DNA from: an uncultured Nocardioides sp.
GTDB taxonomy: Bacteria; Actinomycetota; Actinomycetes; Propionibacteriales; Nocardioidaceae
DNA length: 19,645 nucleotides
NCBI RefSeq assembly: GCF_946885725.1
Contig: NZ_CAMPGZ010000060.1
Location: 1-19,645 of the forward strand
Direction: 5' to 3'
Part shown: positions 6,479 to 12,626 of the stretch, in pieces
Position numbering within the stretch: position 1 is the first letter of the stretch
Layout: each line of letters begins with the position of its first letter
Position numbers and translations under genes: made by a program
The notes under the pieces: generated by a model
Databases searched by the model: none
What the model was told of the DNA's origin: nothing
What the model saw: only the letters and a program-made list of their open reading frames with translations

Positions 6479-6681
6479 CTGCGCCACCGTGGCTGTTGCG
6501 GGGGAAGTGAAAAGACCGAACAGAGTCGAGTCCAGACGACACGCGGGAAGAACGAGTAAAAACTGGACAAAGGGCAACCCCTTCCCCATTCGTCACACTA
6601 GGCTCTATTCTCACGAGAAGCACATACGCATGGTCTCCGGTGGGGAAGCCGGAGGCGGAATGTGCTGCGAGAAAGCGGTGC
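6479..6681 (+). promoter_or_regulatory. AT-richer intergenic region with probable promoter of the HTH gene
   Basis: About 200 bases without a convincing gene, clearly richer in A and T than its surroundings (for example GTAAAAACTGGACAAAG at 6556-6572). It holds a -10-like TATTCT (6606-6611) and an overlapping alternative TAGGCT (6599-6604), neither with a good -35 at the usual spacing. AAGGG/CCCTT arms with a 4-base centre lie at 6570-6583. No strong Shine-Dalgarno is seen near 6682; the best is GAGAAAG. Confidence 0.35.
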
Positions 6682-6894
6682 ATGATGGCCTCAACCCCCT
6701 CCTCCGGGGACATCTCGGAGGTGAAGTTCCTGACGGTCGCTGAAGTGGCGACGGTCATGCGCGTGTCCAAGATGACGGTCTACCGTCTGGTCCACTCGGG
6801 CGAGCTTCCAGCCGTCCGCGTCGGCCGGTCGTTCCGGGTCCCCGAGGACGCCGTGAACGAGTACCTCCGGAAGAGCTTCTTCCAGACCGGCTGA
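6682..6894 (+). CDS. Small excisionase-type helix-turn-helix DNA-binding protein
   Basis: About 70 residues carrying a winged HTH of the MerR/excisionase (BldC-like, HTH_17) class: FLTVAEVATVMRVSKMTVYRLVHSGELPAVRVGRSFRVPEDAVNEYL. It is the type of protein encoded next to proC in mycobacteria (Rv0500A, from memory) and in the corresponding Streptomyces region. BldC itself binds direct repeats as a head-to-tail multimer, which may apply here. ATG 6682 or 6685 is the likely start; an in-frame GTG at 6640 is possible but adds residues unlike the family. The motif match is strong, the regulon unknown. A strong bidirectional terminator follows at 6925. Confidence 0.85.
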   Translation: MMASTPSSGDISEVKFLTVAEVATVMRVSKMTVYRLVHSGELPAVRVGRSFRVPEDAVNEYLRKSFFQTG

Positions 6895-6924
6895 GGCCTC
6901 GCGTCGCAGCAACCAGGTCAGAGA

Positions 6925-6957
6925 AAGAGCCGCCCTCGTGGATCGAGGGCGGCTCTT
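6925..6957. terminator. Bidirectional intrinsic terminator
   Basis: AAGAGCCGCCCTCG (6925-6938) and its exact reverse complement (6944-6957) form a 14-bp stem with a 5-base loop. It sits between the convergent HTH gene (stop at 6894) and the CAP-domain gene (stop at 7031). The stem ends in A:T pairs (AAGAG/CTCTT), giving short U-runs on both strands, as expected for a shared terminator. Confidence 0.85.
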
Positions 6958-7030
6958 CTGCGTCCGGGGAGTGCCCCGCGAGGCGGAGACCGGACGAGCT
7001 GGTGGAGTCGGAGTTCAGGCCGGCGCAGGC

Positions 7031-7561
7031 TCAGAGCTTGGTGAAGTTGGCGGCGGTCACCCAGAGGCCGCTGCCGTCGACGTACGCGCCGACGCCGATC
7101 CGCTTGGCGTGCTTGCTGAGCAGCACGTGCCGGTGCGGCGGGGACTGCATCCACAGCTGGACCAGCCGGTACGGGCTGATCGCGCCCTTGCCGAGCGTCT
7201 CGCCGGCGTAGTAGGCGTCGCAGCGGTTCAGGACCGAGCCCATGTCCTGGTGGTAGAAGGTGTTGGTGTCGGCCAGCTGGCGGGCCCAGCGCTCGGCGAC
7301 GCCGTCGGTGCACGACTCGAAGGACAGCTTGGCGAGGCCGTGCTTGGCGCGGCGCTTGTTGATGAAGTAGCGCACCTTGGACTCGTAGGTGTCGCTGCTC
7401 ATCGACATCACGCGGCTGTGCGCGCCGGACTTGCTGCTCTTGGCGTGCGCCGGCGCGGTCACGGCGGACAGGCCGGCGGCGACCACGAGGGTTGCCAGGG
7501 CGGCGGCCAGGGCGCGGACCAGGGGTCGCGCGGCAGTGCTCGTCACGTTCGAAGCGTTCAT
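7031..7561 (-). CDS. Secreted CAP-domain (SCP/PR-1-like) protein
   Basis: A 176-residue exported protein. The N-terminus (residues 1-40) is a Sec signal peptide: a basic start (RPLVR), a hydrophobic core ALAAALATLVVAAGLSAV and a cleavage site after APAHA. The mature part is a CAP domain with the usual His/Glu cavity residues in FYHQDM, AGETLG and SPPHRHVLL, and the closing KRIGVGAYVDGSGLWVTAANF. Cysteines in ESCTDG and NRCDAY may form a disulfide. ATG 7561 is chosen because AGGGG lies about eight bases upstream and the signal peptide begins there; a longer in-frame extension upstream looks non-coding. Bacterial CAP proteins are cell-surface or wall-associated, and the biochemical role is unknown. 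It interrupts a gene order otherwise conserved with mycobacteria. Confidence 0.88.
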   Translation of the reverse strand: MNASNVTSTAARPLVRALAAALATLVVAAGLSAVTAPAHAKSSKSGAHSRVMSMSSDTYESKVRYFINKRRAKHGLAKLSFESCTDGVAERWARQLADTNTFYHQDMGSVLNRCDAYYAGETLGKGAISPYRLVQLWMQSPPHRHVLLSKHAKRIGVGAYVDGSGLWVTAANFTKL

Positions 7562-7888
7562 CTTCAAGACCCCTCCCAAGGCCTCGAAAAGCGTGACCTC
7601 CTGACTCCTCCCAGAGCCGTGGCGGCGGTCACCAAGGTTGCTGACATCCTGTCGCCGGGCCCTCCCAGCGGGTGCGGGTGGCAGGAGCCGACAACTGAAG
7701 TGTCGGAACGCCCGGTGTGTGACTTGAGCGTGACTTGAGTCCGGTTTGGCGGTAAATGCCGCTAGCCGTCCGAACGGGCGGTCCCGAGTCGTCCGGATGG
7801 CCCCCGCCCCGTTACGCTGGTGCCTCCGTGCCGGGCGGGCGTTCGCGCCGCCGGTCGGCGTCCGTCGTCCGTACAGAACAGGTAGACC
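7562..7888. other. 327-base divergent intergenic region, no gene seen
   Basis: This stretch separates the CAP gene (minus) from the bS22-like gene (plus). It holds a 10-bp tandem repeat (7719-7739), an inverted repeat CCGACA/TGTCGG (7688-7693, 7701-7706), three copies of CCTCCCA (7572-7578, 7607-7613, 7661-7667; TGGGAGG in the CAP leader sense), and a -10-like TACGCT at 7813-7818. The CAP mRNA may have a structured leader of 100-180 bases. I looked for c-di-AMP (ydaO) and SAM riboswitch cores and could not match either. Confidence 0.4.
7719..7739. repeat. Tandem 10-bp repeat one helical turn apart
   Basis: GTGACTTGAG occurs at 7719-7728 and again at 7730-7739, an 11-base period that puts both copies on the same face of the helix. 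It lies about 160-180 bases upstream of the CAP gene start and about 150 upstream of the bS22-like gene. A head-to-tail binding site for a regulator such as a BldC-type protein is possible; no function is shown. Confidence 0.6.
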
Positions 7889-7990
7889 GTGGGTTCCGTC
7901 ATCAAGAAGCGCCGCAAGCGCATGGCCAAGAAGAAGCACCGCAAGCTGCTGAAGAAGACGCGGATCCAGCGTCGTCGTCAGGGCAAGTAA
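7889..7990 (+). CDS. bS22-like small ribosomal protein (AURKAIP1/COX24 domain)
   Basis: A 33-residue, extremely basic protein beginning [19 protein letters not shown] and ending [10 protein letters not shown]. This is the AURKAIP1/COX24 (mS38) motif. Mycobacterial proteins of this type (Rv0500B-like) are the small-subunit ribosomal protein bS22, seen near the decoding centre in cryo-EM structures of mycobacterial ribosomes. The start is GTG 7889, with AGG at 7880-7882 a few bases upstream. The SDR-like gene follows after 27 bases and is probably co-transcribed. The gene is below the length cut-off of most ORF callers and easy to miss, but composition and position make the call secure. Confidence 0.92.
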   Translation: MGSVIKKRRKRMAKKKHRKLLKKTRIQRRRQGK

Positions 7991-8017
7991 GCCCGGTACG
8001 CCGGAGAGGGAGTCGTC

Positions 8018-9061
8018 GTGGGGCGCGTCGTGCTCGTCACCGGGGTCTCATCGGATCTCGGGGGACGTTTCGCGCGCCACATCGCGAGCGACCCCGGCGT
8101 CGAGCGGGTGATCGGTGTCGACGTCGTCCCGCCCCCGGGAGACCTGGGGGGCGTGGCTTTCGTGCGCGCCGACATCCGCAACCCGGTCATCGCCAAGGTG
8201 ATCGCCGGCCAGGAGGTCGACACCGTCGTCCACCTGAGCGTGCGACCCGGCGGCGACGGCGGCCGCTCCTCCGTCAAGGAGCACAACGTCATCGGCACGA
8301 TGCAGCTGCTGGCTGCGTGCCAGAAGGCGCCCAGCCTCGAGCGGCTGGTCGTGCGCTCCTCCGCCGCCGTCTACGGCTCCTCGAGCCGAGATCCCGCCAT
8401 GTTCACCGAGGACATGGCGGCCAAGCGCATGCCCCGCTCCGGCTTCGCCAAGGACGTCCTCGAGGTCGAGGGCTACGTGCGCGGGTTCGCCCGGCGCCGT
8501 CCCGACGTCTCGGTGACGATGCTGCGTCCCGCCAACCTGGTGGGCCGCCGCGAGCGCTCCCCGCTGCTCGACTACTTCCGGCTGCCCGTCGTACCGACTC
8601 CGCTCGGGTTCGACGCGCGGCTGCAGTTCCTGCACGTCGACGACTTCCTCGACGTGCTCGGCCACGCCACGCTGGACGGTGTGCACGGCACCTTCAACGT
8701 CGCCGGCGACGGCGTGCTGATGCTCTCCCAGGCCGTACGCCGCCTGGGCCGGCCGACCCTGCCGGTCCCGACGTTCGCGCTCGGACCGTTCGGCGCGGCG
8801 CTCAAGCAGGCCGGTGTGCCGGCGCCGTCGCGGGAGCTGACCAGCTTCCTGTGCTTCGGCCGGGGCCTCGACACTGACCGGATGCGACGGGTGCTCGGCT
8901 TCGAGCCTCGCTACTCCACCGAGTCGGCGTTCGCCGACTTCGCCGCGACCGTCACGCCGGGGATGCTCACGCTGCCCCACGCGGTGCAGCAGACCGTCCA
9001 ACCCGCTGCCCAGTCCACTGTCCAGCCCACTGCCGAGCCTGTTGGAGGTGGCCGTGCCTGA
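8018..9061 (+). CDS. NAD-dependent epimerase/dehydratase-like SDR (GalE2-like) with altered active site
   Basis: A 347-residue extended short-chain-dehydrogenase-fold protein. The N-terminus has VLVTGVSSDLGGR, a diverged form of the TGxxGxxG NAD site, followed by acidic VIGVDV, and the conserved RSSAAVYGSSS strand with the usual active-site serine region. Where the catalytic YxxxK is expected the protein has SGFAK (Ser141...Lys145), so the tyrosine is missing. The C-terminus ends in a Gln/Pro/Thr/Val-rich low-complexity tail. Start GTG 8018 has GGAGAGGGAG close upstream. It overlaps the acyltransferase gene by eight bases. In mycobacteria the same pair (Rv0501/Rv0502) lies together. Activity is uncertain; it may bind a nucleotide sugar or NAD without classical epimerase chemistry. 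Confidence 0.85.
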   Translation: MGRVVLVTGVSSDLGGRFARHIASDPGVERVIGVDVVPPPGDLGGVAFVRADIRNPVIAKVIAGQEVDTVVHLSVRPGGDGGRSSVKEHNVIGTMQLLAACQKAPSLERLVVRSSAAVYGSSSRDPAMFTEDMAAKRMPRSGFAKDVLEVEGYVRGFARRRPDVSVTMLRPANLVGRRERSPLLDYFRLPVVPTPLGFDARLQFLHVDDFLDVLGHATLDGVHGTFNVAGDGVLMLSQAVRRLGRPTLPVPTFALGPFGAALKQAGVPAPSRELTSFLCFGRGLDTDRMRRVLGFEPRYSTESAFADFAATVTPGMLTLPHAVQQTVQPAAQSTVQPTAEPVGGGRA

Positions 9062-10232
9062 CGCCGAGGTGATCCCGCTCGGCACCCGCGGCAAGCCCGG
9101 CCGCGGGTCCGGCAACAGCAAGCCGTCGTCCGCCGCGCGCAGCCTGGCCGGAGCGGCCGCCGCCCGCCGCGCGCCCCGCGAGGAGCCGCGGGATGAGCCG
9201 CGCAGTGACAACGGGACTCCGGCGGAGAAGACGACCGCGCCGTCCGCCGAGGAGCAGCAGCCCACGCCGCAGCGCGAGCACCCCAAGCGGGACGCCCCGC
9301 GCGCCGAGGTGCGTGAACCGGAGGATCGCCCCACCGACGGGATCCCGGTCTCCGACTGGCTCGCCGCGCTGACCTCCGCCGCCGTCGAGGTGTTCGGCGA
9401 GCGCTACGAGCAGCGGCTGGCCGAGCTCCTCGCGTTCCTGCGTCGCCGGATCACCGGCGACTACGCCGTCGACGAGTACGGCTTCGACGCCGAGGTCACC
9501 GAGCGGTTCCTGCTCGCCGCGCTCCGCCCGATCGCGCAGAAGTGGTTCCGCGTCGAGGTGCGCGGCGCCGAGAACATCCCGACCGAGGGCGGCGCTCTCG
9601 TGGTCTCCAACCACTCCGGGACGATCCCCGTCGACGGGCTGATGACGATGGTCTCGGTGCACGACCACACCGGCCGGCACCTGCGTCCGCTCGGCGCCGA
9701 CCTGGTCTTCCGGATGCCGGTGGTCAGCGAGATCGCCCGCAAGTCCGGCGCCACCCTGGCCTGCAACGAGGACGCGGAGCGGATGCTGCGCGGCGGCGAG
9801 CTCGTCGGCGTGTGGCCCGAGGGCTTCAAGGGCATCGGCAAGCCCTACTCCGAGCGCTACCGGCTCCAGCGCTTCGGCCGCGGCGGTTTCGTCTCGGCGG
9901 CGATGCGCACCGGCGTGCCGATCGTGCCGTGCTCGGTCGTCGGCGCCGAGGAGATCTACCCGCTGGTCGGCAACATGCCGGCCCTCGCCCGGCTGCTCGG
10001 CGTGCCCTACATCCCGGTGACGCCGTTCTTCCCGTGGCTCGGCCCGCTGGGCATGATCCCGCTGCCCTCGAAGTGGCTGATCGAGTTCGGCGAGCCGATC
10101 CGCACCGACTCCTACGACGAGGGCGCGGCCGACGACCCGATGCTGGTCTTCAACGTGACCGACCAGGTGCGGGAGACGATCCAGCAGACGCTCTACACGC
10201 TGCTCATGCAGCGTCGCTCGGTCTTCTCCTGA
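9054..10232 (+). CDS. Lysophospholipid-type acyltransferase (PlsC/MGAT-like)
   Basis: A 392-residue protein with a charged, Ala/Pro/Glu-rich disordered N-terminus (about residues 1-95) and a C-terminal acyltransferase domain. The catalytic block is NHSGTIPVDG (Asn186-His187), with a spacing between His and Asp longer than the classical HX4D and closer to the MGAT/DGAT-like branch. The second block is WPEGFKG (254-260), the counterpart of FPEGTR, and later VPIVPCSVVGAEE. It should transfer acyl groups to a lipid or glycerolipid at the inner face of the membrane. GTG 9054 is preferred because GGAGG (9044-9048) is five bases upstream. It overlaps the SDR gene end, suggesting joint function in lipid metabolism. 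Confidence 0.9.
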   Translation: MPDAEVIPLGTRGKPGRGSGNSKPSSAARSLAGAAAARRAPREEPRDEPRSDNGTPAEKTTAPSAEEQQPTPQREHPKRDAPRAEVREPEDRPTDGIPVSDWLAALTSAAVEVFGERYEQRLAELLAFLRRRITGDYAVDEYGFDAEVTERFLLAALRPIAQKWFRVEVRGAENIPTEGGALVVSNHSGTIPVDGLMTMVSVHDHTGRHLRPLGADLVFRMPVVSEIARKSGATLACNEDAERMLRGGELVGVWPEGFKGIGKPYSERYRLQRFGRGGFVSAAMRTGVPIVPCSVVGAEEIYPLVGNMPALARLLGVPYIPVTPFFPWLGPLGMIPLPSKWLIEFGEPIRTDSYDEGAADDPMLVFNVTDQVRETIQQTLYTLLMQRRSVFS

Positions 10233-10239
10233 CCGGGCT

Positions 10240-10258
10240 CTGACCGGGAGCCGGTCAG
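10240..10258. terminator. Compact hairpin between convergent genes
   Basis: CTGACCGG (10240-10247) and CCGGTCAG (10251-10258) form an 8-bp stem with a 3-base loop, between the acyltransferase stop (10230-10232) and the stop of the convergent DUF5667 gene (10255-10257), which it includes. There is no U-run. It is the only terminator-like structure in the 22-base gap. Confidence 0.5.
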
Positions 10259-11460
10259 GGCAGCAGGCCGCCGGACGAGGGGCGCGGGTCCGGCAGGATC
10301 GTCTCGACCGCGCCGTTGAGGCCATTGGTGATCTGGCCGACGGTGTCCTGCAGCGCGCCGCCCACGCCGTTGACGGTGTCCTCGAGCGTGCCCCGCGGGT
10401 CGCTCAGGTCGCCGCCGCCGTCGCCGCCGTTACCGCTGCCGTCGCCGCCACCGGGGAGGACCGGCGTGCCGGGCAGGGCGGGCGCGTCGCTGCCTCCGCC
10501 GTTGCCGGAGCCGCCACCGCCCTTGTTGCGACCGTCCTTGGAATTCTTGCCGTCGCGGTCGTCCTGGGCCGGCACCAGAGACCGGGGTACGACGAAGGGG
10601 TGGCTGTTGTCGAGGCTGCCCGCGTCGACGCCGCCGAGCGCCCGGTCGGCCTCGGCCGCAGCCAGGAAGACCGGCGGCAGATCCAGGGTGGGGGCCCCGG
10701 CGGCACAGGTGGTGCACAGCTGCGAGGCGCGCAGGTCGAGGTCGCGCAGCGCGAGCGCGGCCTCGCGCAGATCGGCCTGCGACGAGCCCGGTGCGGTCGC
10801 AGCGAGGGTCTCGAGCTGCTCGAGCGCGTCGGCGGTGAACTCGCGGACCTCGTTGACGCTCGCCGGGTCGCGGTCGTCGCGGAACGACTCGAACAGCAGG
10901 TCGGCGCCCTGCTCGGCCTGCGTCGTGAAGTCCTCGAGCGCGGACGGCACCCGCGGCGGACCGGCCGGCGCGTCGTCGGCGAGCAGGCCGCGCACCTCGA
11001 CGAGACGGCCACGCGCCTGGTCGAGCAGGTGGCGGCCCTTGCCGGCCTCGCTGACCTGGAAGGTCGTCTGGGCGCGCTCGATGCCGCGCTTGACGGGGTA
11101 GAGCGGGTCGCCGGGCAGCGCACCCGAGGACGCCGCGGCCATGCCGGTGGAGCCACCGATCAGGACCACAGTCGCGGCGGCGGCCACGAGGCGACGCTCG
11201 CGGTGTCCCACGTGGCGCGGCGGCAGCGCGAGCGGAGCGCCCGGCTCGAGCACGTCGTCGGCCTCGGCCATGAGACGCGCGCGCAGGTCGGCGGCGAAGT
11301 CGGCCCGCGGCGTGGCGTCGGGGTCTTCGGCCGCCGTCGAGCGCAGCGTCCGGACCACCGAGACCAGGTCGCGCAGCTCGGTGTCGACATCCCGGTGCGG
11401 GTTGTCGATCGCCGCGGCGAACTGGTCGGCGCGGCGTCGCGCGCCGTACAGGGCGGTCAT
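10255..11460 (-). CDS. DUF5667 / RsbN-like membrane anti-sigma factor
   Basis: A 401-residue protein with a cytoplasmic N-terminal region (1-89) rich in short amphipathic helices, one membrane segment RLVAAAATVVLIGGSTGMAAA (about 90-110), and a large outer part. The outer part begins GDPLYPVKRGIERAQ, typical of DUF5667 proteins, contains a CTTC pair, and ends in a Gly/Asp-rich linker and a VNGVGGALQDTVGQI-type tail. It follows the BldN-like sigma gene, as RsbN follows BldN in Streptomyces, where the N-terminal domain binds the sigma factor. ATG 11460 overlaps the stop of a 38-codon bridge ORF (ATGA) and has no good Shine-Dalgarno, so it depends on coupling or on the promoter at 11504-11532. 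The signal sensed is unknown. Confidence 0.8.
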   Translation of the reverse strand: MTALYGARRRADQFAAAIDNPHRDVDTELRDLVSVVRTLRSTAAEDPDATPRADFAADLRARLMAEADDVLEPGAPLALPPRHVGHRERRLVAAAATVVLIGGSTGMAAASSGALPGDPLYPVKRGIERAQTTFQVSEAGKGRHLLDQARGRLVEVRGLLADDAPAGPPRVPSALEDFTTQAEQGADLLFESFRDDRDPASVNEVREFTADALEQLETLAATAPGSSQADLREAALALRDLDLRASQLCTTCAAGAPTLDLPPVFLAAAEADRALGGVDAGSLDNSHPFVVPRSLVPAQDDRDGKNSKDGRNKGGGGSGNGGGSDAPALPGTPVLPGGGDGSGNGGDGGGDLSDPRGTLEDTVNGVGGALQDTVGQITNGLNGAVETILPDPRPSSGGLLP

Positions 11461-11573
11461 CGGGCGGGTCCGTTCTGAGGTGAGGCGGGTGTCGTCGCCA
11501 GCACCAACGAGGCGACAGGGGTCGGGGTTACGGGTGTGAACGCCCGATCCGCGCGGCTCGGCGTGACCCTCAT
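11457..11573 (-). CDS. 38-codon ORF bridging the sigma and anti-sigma genes
   Basis: ATG at 11573-11571 lies in an ATGA overlap with the sigma-factor stop, and its own TGA (11459-11457) lies in an ATGA overlap with the start of the DUF5667 gene. The peptide begins MRVTPSRADRAFTPVTP and is rich in Pro, Thr and Ala, with a short hydrophobic VASLVLA. A GGAGG inside the last sigma codons sits seven bases before its ATG. About three quarters of third positions are G or C, less than in neighbouring genes. No family is recognised. It may serve mainly to couple translation of sigma and anti-sigma, or be a chance frame through a promoter-bearing spacer. Confidence 0.45.
   Translation of the reverse strand: MRVTPSRADRAFTPVTPTPVASLVLATTPASPQNGPAR
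11504..11532 (-). promoter_or_regulatory. BldN-type promoter match upstream of the anti-sigma gene
   Basis: On the minus strand CGTAAC (11532-11527) is followed after 17 bases by CGTTGG (11509-11504). The promoter recognised by Streptomyces BldN is, from memory, CGTAAC-16-CGTTGA. The match is six of six and five of six with one extra spacer base. It would start transcription about 35-40 bases before the DUF5667 ATG. This would make the anti-sigma gene a target of the sigma factor, giving negative feedback. Confidence 0.5.
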
Positions 11574-12388
11574 CGCAACCCCTCCGGCAGCAGCTTGGCG
11601 AGGTTGCGCACGCCGCGGAGCTGGAGCTGCTTGACCGCGCCGTCGCTGCGGCCGAGCACCTTCGCGGTCTCGGCGATCGACAGACCTTGCAGGAACCGCA
11701 TGACCAGGCACTCCTGCTGCTCGGTCGGCAGCTGGGTGAGCGCCTCGAGGAGCGCCTGGTTGGTCAGGGACGCCAGCACGGAGGACTCCGGCCCGTCGGT
11801 GGGCGCATCGTGGGCGCCCATGTCCTCGGTGGCGAGCTCGAGCCGGGTGCGGCCGGCCTTGAAGTGGTCGGCGGTCAGGTTGCGGGCGATCGTCATCAGC
11901 CAGGCGCCGAAGTCCTTGCCCTGCCAGCGGAACGACCCCATGCTGCGCAGCGCCCGGAAGAACGTCTCGGAGGTGAGGTCCTCGGCCAGCGCGACCTGGC
12001 CCACGCGGTAGTAGAGGAAGCGGTAGACCGACACGTGGTAGTGGTCGTAGAGCTGCCCGAACGCCTCGGCGTCGCCGCCCCGCGCGAGCTCGACGAGCGC
12101 GATCAGGCGGTCGGCCTCGGCCCGGTCCTCCTCGGACGAGACGGCCTCGCCGTCGTCGTCCGGCCCGCCGGATCCGCTGGGTACGACCGACAGCCTGCCC
12201 CGGGTGTCGTCGAGCCCGACGGCCTCGCTCAACAACGATCCTGGCGGCCAGTGGTTGCTGCGCGCGCCACCGGCCCCGGCGCCGGCCGTGGCCACTGTGG
12301 CCAGCGCGGGCACCGGGTCGAGGGCATGCAGCACGGCGAGGCGCAACGCCTCGAGACCGCGCCGCAGCTGCGCGTCAGGCAGAACCAA
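11570..12388 (-). CDS. BldN-like ECF RNA polymerase sigma factor
   Basis: About 272 residues. Region 2 is AFGQLYDHYHVSVYRFLYYRVG through AEDLTSETFFRALR and FGAWLMTIARNLTADHFK. Region 4 is LTQLPTEQQECLVMRFLQGLSIAETAKVLGRSDGAVKQL. These closely follow Streptomyces BldN, including DLTSETF and RFLQGLS, as I remember that protein. An N-terminal extension of about 100 residues precedes region 2, as in pro-BldN, where it is removed by proteolysis. I choose TTG 12388 because GGGAG lies nine bases upstream, the sequence there resembles the BldN N-terminus, and a promoter at 12453-12481 would exclude the longer start at 12529. The membrane protein downstream is its likely anti-sigma factor. Confidence 0.85.
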   Translation of the reverse strand: MVLPDAQLRRGLEALRLAVLHALDPVPALATVATAGAGAGGARSNHWPPGSLLSEAVGLDDTRGRLSVVPSGSGGPDDDGEAVSSEEDRAEADRLIALVELARGGDAEAFGQLYDHYHVSVYRFLYYRVGQVALAEDLTSETFFRALRSMGSFRWQGKDFGAWLMTIARNLTADHFKAGRTRLELATEDMGAHDAPTDGPESSVLASLTNQALLEALTQLPTEQQECLVMRFLQGLSIAETAKVLGRSDGAVKQLQLRGVRNLAKLLPEGLR

Positions 12389-12452
12389 CTGTGCGAACTC
12401 CCTCCCCGAACCACGCGATCCGGGTTCCCGGTCCCCCTCTGGACCTCTTGGC

Positions 12453-12481
12453 AGGGTATGTACTCTTCGGCTGTTTGTGAA
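12453..12481 (-). promoter_or_regulatory. Candidate promoter of the sigma-factor gene
   Basis: Minus-strand TTCACA (12481-12476, five of six to TTGACA) and TACCCT (12458-12453, TAnnnT) are spaced by 17 bases. The start site would be near 12446, giving a leader of about 58 bases to the TTG start. This argues against the ATG at 12529. Confidence 0.45.
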
Positions 12482-12597
12482 CCGGTGAGTAACTCCGAGT
12501 TGCAGGACCCTCCGTGTGGTTCGTGTCACAGATGATCCCAGTTGCGTCGTACGGCGAAACGTCGGGGTGCGGCCGGTTCAGACCTGTTCGGGTGCTC

Positions 12598-12625
12598 TCG
12601 GTTGTTTCGGTTGTCTTTCGGTTGT
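12598..12625. repeat. Three direct repeats upstream of the sigma gene
   Basis: TCGGTTGT occurs at 12598-12605, 12607-12614 and 12618-12625 (ACAACCGA on the coding strand), with periods of 9 and 11 bases. The array begins one base after the HAD gene's stop and lies about 120 bases upstream of the candidate sigma promoter. It could be a regulator array or a simple slippage product. Confidence 0.6.
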
Positions 12626-12626
12626 C

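Noticed and set aside
6354..6743. A 129-codon plus-strand frame crossing the end of the acuC-like gene
   Set aside because: It overlaps acuC out of frame, then crosses an AT-richer promoter region; no family features.
7562..7740. c-di-AMP (ydaO) or SAM riboswitch in front of the CAP gene
   Set aside because: Some short resemblances (CAGCAACC, GGGCCCGG) exist, but the ordered conserved core of neither class could be aligned.
7562..7939. A 126-codon upstream extension of the CAP protein
   Set aside because: It would cover the bS22 gene antisense and bury the signal peptide inside the protein; a good ribosome binding site precedes ATG 7561.
12389..12529. A 47-codon N-terminal extension of the sigma factor (ATG 12529)
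   Set aside because: A promoter-like pair at 12453-12481 lies within it, a Shine-Dalgarno precedes TTG 12388, and the BldN-like N-terminus begins there.
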